DNA from: Bacteroides fragilis
GTDB lineage: Bacteria; Bacillota; Clostridia; Lachnospirales; Lachnospiraceae
DNA: 64,000 nt
Direction of reading: 5' to 3'
NCBI GenBank assembly: GCA_023664485.1
Contig: JAMPFK010000010.1
Location: forward strand, 1 to 64,000
Part shown: positions 59,858 through 64,000 of the stretch, one piece after another
Numbering within the stretch: position 1 is the first letter of the stretch
Layout of the letters: each line of letters begins with the position of its first letter
Program-made: the position numbers and the translations under genes
Notes under the pieces: model-generated
What the model was told of the DNA's origin: nothing
Database searches by the model: none
The model's input: only the letters and a program-made list of their open reading frames with translations

Positions 59858-61051
59858 ATGCTGCAGGGAAAACATATCGTGCTCGGCGTGACGGGCAGCA
59901 TTGCGGCTTATAAGATCGTGCCGCTCGCCAGCATGTTAAAAAAGCGCGGCGCGGATATTACGGTCATTATGACGCGGAACGCCGCGAATTTCATCAATCC
60001 GATCACCTTTGAGAGCCTGACGGGCAATAAATGTCTGACCGATACGTTCGATCGGAATTTTCAGCACAGCGTAGAACATGTATCGCTGGCGAAACAGGCG
60101 GATGCGGTGTTAGTCGCGCCGGCTTCCGCCAACGTGATCGCGAAGGCGGCGCATGGCATAGCGGACGATATGCTGACGACGACGCTGCTTGCCTGCCAGT
60201 GTCCTAAAATCTTTGCGCCCGCCATGAATACGCGGATGTATCAGAATCCCATCGTGCAGGATAATATGAAGATCCTGCGAAGCTACGGCATGGAAGTGAT
60301 CGCGCCGGCTTCCGGGTATCTCGCCTGCGGCGATACCGGAGAGGGGAAGATGCCGGAACCGGAGCTTTTGCTGGAATATATCGTTAAGGCGCTGGCGCCG
60401 AAGGATATGCGGGGCTTCCGGGTATTGGTGACGGCCGGTGCAACGAGAGAGAAAATCGATCCTGTGCGTTATATCACGAACCATTCCACCGGAAAGATGG
60501 GCTATGCGATTGCCAGAGCGGCGATGCTGCGCGGCGCGGAAGTGACATTAGTGACCGGAAAGACGGAGCTGGAGCCGCCGATGGGCGTATGCGTGATTGA
60601 AGCCGAATCCGCGGCGGATATGGCGGAGGCGGTCAAAGGCTGTGCCGGCACACAGGATATCATTATCAAGGCGGCGGCAGTGGCGGATTACCGTCCGAAA
60701 TACGCGGCCGATGAGAAGATAAAGAAAGAAGACGGCGGACTGTCATTGGAACTGGAACGCACCGAGGATATTCTCGGTTACCTCGGCGCGCATAAAAAGA
60801 AAGGCCAGTTCCTGTGCGGTTTTTCGATGGAAACGGAAAATATGCTGGAAAATTCCGGAAGGAAGCTGGAAAAGAAGCATCTGGATCTGATCGTGGCCAA
60901 TAACCTGAAACAGGCCGGAGCGGGCTTCGGTACGGATACCAATATCGTGACGCTGATATCCCCAAAAGATACGATACAGCTTCCGATCATGAGCAAGGAA
61001 GCGGTAGCCGATAAGCTGCTCACCTGTATTTTAGAGTTAAAGGGGTTATAG
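59858..61051 (+). CDS. coaBC: Bifunctional CoaBC
   Basis: 397 residues. The N-terminal flavoprotein decarboxylase domain (CoaC) has G-V-T-G-S-I-A-A-Y-K, A-P-A-S-A-N-V-I-A-K and A-P-A-M-N-T-R-M-Y. The C-terminal synthetase (CoaB) has V-T-A-G-A-T-R-E-K-I-D-P-V-R-Y-I-T-N-H-S-T-G-K-M-G and later K-K-E-D-G-G-L-S-L-E-L-E-R-T. Together they turn 4'-phosphopantothenate and cysteine into 4'-phosphopantetheine. Its start follows coaX by 13 bases, so they are one operon. The stop codon TAG (61,049-61,051) is part of the end of the MITE that begins there. Confidence 0.95.
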   Translation: MLQGKHIVLGVTGSIAAYKIVPLASMLKKRGADITVIMTRNAANFINPITFESLTGNKCLTDTFDRNFQHSVEHVSLAKQADAVLVAPASANVIAKAAHGIADDMLTTTLLACQCPKIFAPAMNTRMYQNPIVQDNMKILRSYGMEVIAPASGYLACGDTGEGKMPEPELLLEYIVKALAPKDMRGFRVLVTAGATREKIDPVRYITNHSTGKMGYAIARAAMLRGAEVTLVTGKTELEPPMGVCVIEAESAADMAEAVKGCAGTQDIIIKAAAVADYRPKYAADEKIKKEDGGLSLELERTEDILGYLGAHKKKGQFLCGFSMETENMLENSGRKLEKKHLDLIVANNLKQAGAGFGTDTNIVTLISPKDTIQLPIMSKEAVADKLLTCILELKGL

Positions 61052-61150
61052 TTAACGACATTAAAAACTGCCATTTCAGCCTTGCAAAAGCTTGCGTATA
61101 TGGCTTTTGTAAAAGATGGGACGTGCAATTTGTTATGTCGTTTACTATAG
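61046..61150 (+). repeat. MITE copy 1 (~105 bp, terminal inverted repeats)
   Basis: It begins TTATAGTTAACGACATTA and ends TGTTATGTCGTTTACTATAG, inverted repeats of each other with a few differences. The interior contains CTTGCAAAAGC and GGCTTTTGTAAAAG, a second inverted repeat, so the whole element can fold as a long hairpin. No coding capacity. It lies between coaBC and ispF; its right end is 28 bases before the ispF start. Confidence 0.75.
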
Positions 61151-61178
61151 AATAAAGAAAGGCGGGGTACTGGAATTT

Positions 61179-61751
61179 ATGAGAATCGGAATGGGCTATG
61201 ATGTGCATCGTTTGACGAAAGACCGGAAGCTGATCATAGGAGGCGTAGAGATTCCTTATGAAAAAGGACTGTTCGGGCACTCGGATGCGGATGTCCTCCT
61301 GCATGCCATTATGGATGCGCTGCTCGGCGCGGCGGCGCTCGGCGATATCGGGAAGCATTTTCCGGACACGGATCCGGCTTATCGGGGCATTTCCTCCCTG
61401 AAGCTTTTAGAGCAGGTGGGCGGTCTGTTGGAGGAGCATCTTTTTCTGATCGAGAATATCGATGCGACGATTATTGCGCAGGCGCCTAAGATGCGTCCCC
61501 ATATCGATGCGATGCGGCAGAAGATAGCGGACGCCCTGAAAATTGAGATTTCGCAGATAAATGTCAAGGCGACGACGGAAGAAGGGCTCGGTTTTACGGG
61601 AAATGGCGAAGGAATCTCGGCGCAGGCGGTCTGCATGCTCACCTCGCCCGTGGAGCTCTATGACCGCGATGTGGCGAAAAGCGGCTGCGCGGACTGTCCC
61701 GGCTGCGCAGCCAAGGCAGCAGGGGATGGCTGTATGGCAGCTGAAAACTGA
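61179..61751 (+). CDS. ispF: 2-C-methyl-D-erythritol 2,4-cyclodiphosphate synthase
   Basis: 190 residues from ATG 61179. M-G-Y-D-V-H-R-L carries the first zinc ligands (Asp, His), G-H-S-D-A-D-V-L-L-H-A the third, followed by G-D-I-G-K-H-F-P-D-T-D-P and K-A-T-T-E-E-G-L-G-F-T-G-N-G-E-G-I. It makes the cyclodiphosphate intermediate of the MEP isoprenoid pathway. Normal IspF is about 157 residues; here the end carries an extra ~30-residue Cys-rich tail (C-A-D-C-P-G-C). The gene is flanked on both sides by MITE copies in opposite orientation and has no other partner from its pathway nearby. Confidence 0.95.
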   Translation: MRIGMGYDVHRLTKDRKLIIGGVEIPYEKGLFGHSDADVLLHAIMDALLGAAALGDIGKHFPDTDPAYRGISSLKLLEQVGGLLEEHLFLIENIDATIIAQAPKMRPHIDAMRQKIADALKIEISQINVKATTEEGLGFTGNGEGISAQAVCMLTSPVELYDRDVAKSGCADCPGCAAKAAGDGCMAAEN

Positions 61752-61798
61752 TTTCCGTGCCGGAACGATGGAATTCTTGCCAAAATCAGCAGAATATG

Positions 61799-61902
61799 CT
61801 ATAGTAAACGACATAACAATTGCTCTTTCCGGCTCTTGCAAAAGCCATACAGGTAAGCTTTTACAAGTCCGAAAAGGCAATTTCTAATGTCGTTGACTAT
61901 AG
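61799..61902 (-). repeat. MITE copy 2 (inverted relative to copy 1)
   Basis: It begins CTATAGTAAACGACATAAC and ends ATGTCGTTGACTATAG. Its reverse complement aligns with copy 1 over the full ~104 bases with scattered differences, including the inner inverted repeat. It lies 47 bases after the ispF stop and before the response-regulator gene. Confidence 0.75.
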
Positions 61903-61942
61903 TATTTTTGATATAGAAACGGTTATCGGGGAGGAAGCATGG

Positions 61943-62899
61943 ATGAAATATAAGGTCTTAATAACGGGAAAGAATACGGCGGTTATTGATGATTTTTTTG
62001 TTCAGATGGAAGAGCATTTCGAGGCAATTTCAACTTCCGCGCGTTATGAGGATATTGTCCGGCACATTCGATATTTCAGTCCGGAGATTTTTGTGTATTG
62101 TATCAGCAATGAAGCAAGGGAATGTATGAACCAGATGGTCAACGTCAAGAATATCCTGCAGAATAACGGGGTTCCTTTTATTGTGATCGGAGACAAAGAG
62201 GAATGCGCCAGGTTCGAACGGATCGCTGTCAATACGGTGAATTTAGCGGTGGTAAAGCCGTTTACCGTCGCGTCGATCCAGGGAGATATCATGAAGTTCA
62301 TGGAGGATTGGCTGCTGCATCACGGCGAAAGGTCTGTGAAAACGAGGAAGCCGCAGACAGAGGATCTCTCCATTTCTGAGAAGGATGTGGAAGAAAAGCT
62401 GGCGGAGCTGCGGGAAGCTTTCCATGTGGAAAAAACAAAGCCGTCGGTCAGGGCCAGAAATGTGGAGGGGGGGGACTTATCGCCGGTAAAAGCCGCTCCC
62501 TCGAAGGCGGCGCCGGAGCCGGCGGTTTCCGCTTCGCGGCGTGCGCATATTCTGGTGGTGGACGACGATCCGCTGATGTTAAAGATGCTGAAGGAGCAGC
62601 TTCGGGAGGATTACGATGTGGCAACCGCCGTCAATGGGAAAATTGCGATGAAGTTTCTGGAACGGAAAAAAACGGATCTGATCCTGCTGGATTATGAAAT
62701 GCCGGAAGAGAGCGGCCCTAAAGTACTGGAAAAAATCCGCGCCAATGCGGCGACGAAGGATGTGCCTGTTATTTTTTTGACGGGCGTATCAGACCGCGGC
62801 AAAATCCAGGAAGCGCTTGCGCTGAAGCCGCAGAGCTATTTGCTGAAGCCTGTGGATCATGAGATGTTAAGGAGTACCATTACGAAGTTTGTCAGTTAA
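61943..62899 (+). CDS. Response regulator with N-terminal pseudo-receiver and C-terminal receiver
   Basis: 318 residues from ATG 61943 (GGGGAGG about 8 bases upstream); an in-frame start further back lies in the MITE. Residues 1-120 have a Rossmann-like receiver fold without the usual acidic pair. A charged linker rich in Pro/Ala/Lys spans ~150-200. The C-terminal ~120 residues are a complete receiver: V-V-D-D-D acidic pocket, L-L-D-Y-E-M-P with the phosphorylated Asp, F-L-T-G and S-Y-L-L-K-P. There is no output domain, so it signals by protein contact. The histidine kinase starts 47 bases after its stop and is the obvious partner. Confidence 0.88.
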   Translation: MKYKVLITGKNTAVIDDFFVQMEEHFEAISTSARYEDIVRHIRYFSPEIFVYCISNEARECMNQMVNVKNILQNNGVPFIVIGDKEECARFERIAVNTVNLAVVKPFTVASIQGDIMKFMEDWLLHHGERSVKTRKPQTEDLSISEKDVEEKLAELREAFHVEKTKPSVRARNVEGGDLSPVKAAPSKAAPEPAVSASRRAHILVVDDDPLMLKMLKEQLREDYDVATAVNGKIAMKFLERKKTDLILLDYEMPEESGPKVLEKIRANAATKDVPVIFLTGVSDRGKIQEALALKPQSYLLKPVDHEMLRSTITKFVS

Positions 62900-62946
62900 A
62901 TCCGCCGGATAGGAGAACGAATAAGACAGAAAGAGGACTGCCCTAT

Positions 62947-64000
62947 ATGGAAGCAAAATATGATTTGTATTTGACAGATTTGATCCAGAGAGATACGCTG
63001 CAGAAAATGCAGGACGCCTTTGCGCGGCTGACGGGGATGTCCGTGATCATAACGGATACGAACGGCATCGCCGTGACGAACGGCTCTAATTTCTCGACCC
63101 TTTGCAAGAACTACACGAGGAGTTCTCCGGTCGGCTGTATACTCTGTGCGCAGAGCAATAAGGCGGGAACGGAGTTAGCTTTAAAGAACGGGAGATCGAC
63201 GGTTTATCCCTGCTATTCGGGGCTGATGAATTTCGCGTCGCCGATCATGGTCGAAGAAAGGCTCGTGGGCTGCGTTATCGGCGGACAGGTGCTGACGGAG
63301 ATGCCGGATCCCGAAGAAGCCAGGAAGACTGCGGAAGAGATCGGGGCAGATCCGGAAACGTATCTTGCGGAGCTTAAGAAAGTTAAGATCGTAAAACAGG
63401 AAGAAATCGAGACCGCGGCGCAGGTCCTTTCCACGATGGTGGAGATCTTATCCGATATGGCGAGCAATAAATATTATGTCCATCAGGCCGCGGTGGATAT
63501 GGAGCGGACGTCGAATATGAAATCCGATTTTCTCGCCAATATGAGCCATGAAATCCGTACTCCCATGAATGCGGTCATCGGCATGGCGGAAATGGCGATG
63601 CGGGAGGATCTGCCTCCGGCGGCCAGGAATTATATTTATCAGATTAAAGAAGCCGGGAGGTCGCTTCTGACGATTATCAACGATATTCTCGACTTTTCGA
63701 AGATAGAGTCCGGCAAAATGGATATCAATGTGGACGAATATGAACCGATGTCTGTCGTCAGCGACGTTGCCAATATCGTGATGACGAGGCTGAAAGGAAA
63801 GGATGTCGAGCTGATTCTCGATATTTCACCGAATCTGCCGAATAAGCTGCTCGGCGATAATATCAGGATCAAACAGGTCCTGCTCAATATCACGAACAAT
63901 GCGGCCAAGTTCACGAACATCGGAAAGATTACGTTAAAAATGGACTATCTGCAGATAGACGAGGGGGATATCGAGCTGAATATTTCCGTGGAGGATACCG
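62947..64000 (+). CDS. PocR-domain hybrid-type sensor histidine kinase (cut at window edge)
   Basis: The frame is open to the end of the window (351 residues visible). Residues ~10-180 are a PocR-type sensor: T-D-T-N-G-I-A-V-T-N, then C-K...G-C-I-L-C-A-Q-S-N and Y-P-C-Y-S-G-L-M-N-F-A-S-P-I, ending G-C-V-I-G-G-Q-V. A HisKA dimerisation box follows, F-L-A-N-M-S-H-E-I-R-T-P-M-N (His about 200), and the N-box of the ATPase, I-K-Q-V-L-L-N-I-T-N-N-A-A-K-F-T, near 310-325. No membrane segment is visible, so it is a soluble sensor of a small metabolite. PocR domains bind compounds such as propanediol-pathway ligands in known members; here the ligand is unknown. Confidence 0.9.
   Translation, partial: MEAKYDLYLTDLIQRDTLQKMQDAFARLTGMSVIITDTNGIAVTNGSNFSTLCKNYTRSSPVGCILCAQSNKAGTELALKNGRSTVYPCYSGLMNFASPIMVEERLVGCVIGGQVLTEMPDPEEARKTAEEIGADPETYLAELKKVKIVKQEEIETAAQVLSTMVEILSDMASNKYYVHQAAVDMERTSNMKSDFLANMSHEIRTPMNAVIGMAEMAMREDLPPAARNYIYQIKEAGRSLLTIINDILDFSKIESGKMDINVDEYEPMSVVSDVANIVMTRLKGKDVELILDISPNLPNKLLGDNIRIKQVLLNITNNAAKFTNIGKITLKMDYLQIDEGDIELNISVEDT

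Overview
The window joins two very different kinds of DNA. Positions 1 to about 21,340 are visibly AT-rich, with many TTG starts, small hypothetical proteins and phage-type genes. From about 21,400 the DNA is richer in G+C and carries ordinary metabolic genes. Gene content (uronic-acid glycan catabolism, ABC import without its own ATPase, amylosucrase, PanT/CoaX/CoaBC, a PocR-domain histidine kinase) suggests a gut-type Clostridia, most likely Lachnospiraceae. This assignment is inference.

Region 1 (1-21,340) is an integrated element whose left end lies outside the window. It ends in a tyrosine recombinase followed by a tRNA-3'-end-like sequence, which is the likely attachment site. Its cargo includes a ClpX C-terminus, a zinc-finger protein, an SF2 helicase with helicase-associated repeats, a DUF4062 protein, a membrane protein, and a phage tail tape-measure gene (frameshifted) with two small genes behind it. 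Two items stand out. The first is a 981-residue single-chain RNA polymerase of the YonO/QDE-1 two-barrel type with a D-L-D-T-D metal site, transcribed from a consensus promoter that carries a LexA/DinR SOS box. The second, directly downstream, is a block of RNA-like hairpins in which four different stems present the same seven-base loop TCCACAA. This block lies immediately upstream of a MazF/PemK-like toxin gene that has no visible protein antitoxin.

Region 2 (21,400-24,200) holds a flavodoxin, a 7-TM protein, and remnants of a radical SAM gene and of manA that collide at a deletion scar, then a ROK sugar kinase.

Region 3 (24,200-42,210) is a polysaccharide utilisation locus: two AraC-type regulators (one membrane-bound), a decayed GH43, GH88, GH28 and GH31 enzymes, two LplB/YtcP-type permeases with a solute-binding lipoprotein, a heparinase-II/III-like lyase and an esterase. 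Together they would import and take apart an acidic (pectin-like) oligosaccharide inside the cell.

Region 4 (42,240-58,040) holds a zinc-type macrodomain hydrolase, an ABC exporter (ATPase plus FtsX-like permease) behind two inverted-repeat operators, an amylosucrase, and a four-gene overlapping minus-strand operon. That operon encodes a glycine-zipper membrane protein, a coiled-coil protein, a small possibly winged-helix protein and a UPF1-like helicase, and looks like an undescribed defence or conflict module. Two GT-C-like membrane proteins follow. The amylosucrase and the first GT-C gene share a small hairpin leader with compensatory stem changes, a candidate cis-regulatory RNA.

Region 5 (58,040-64,000) holds panT, coaX, coaBC and ispF, then a two-component pair cut by the window edge. 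Two inverted copies of a ~105-bp terminal-inverted-repeat element (MITE) flank ispF.
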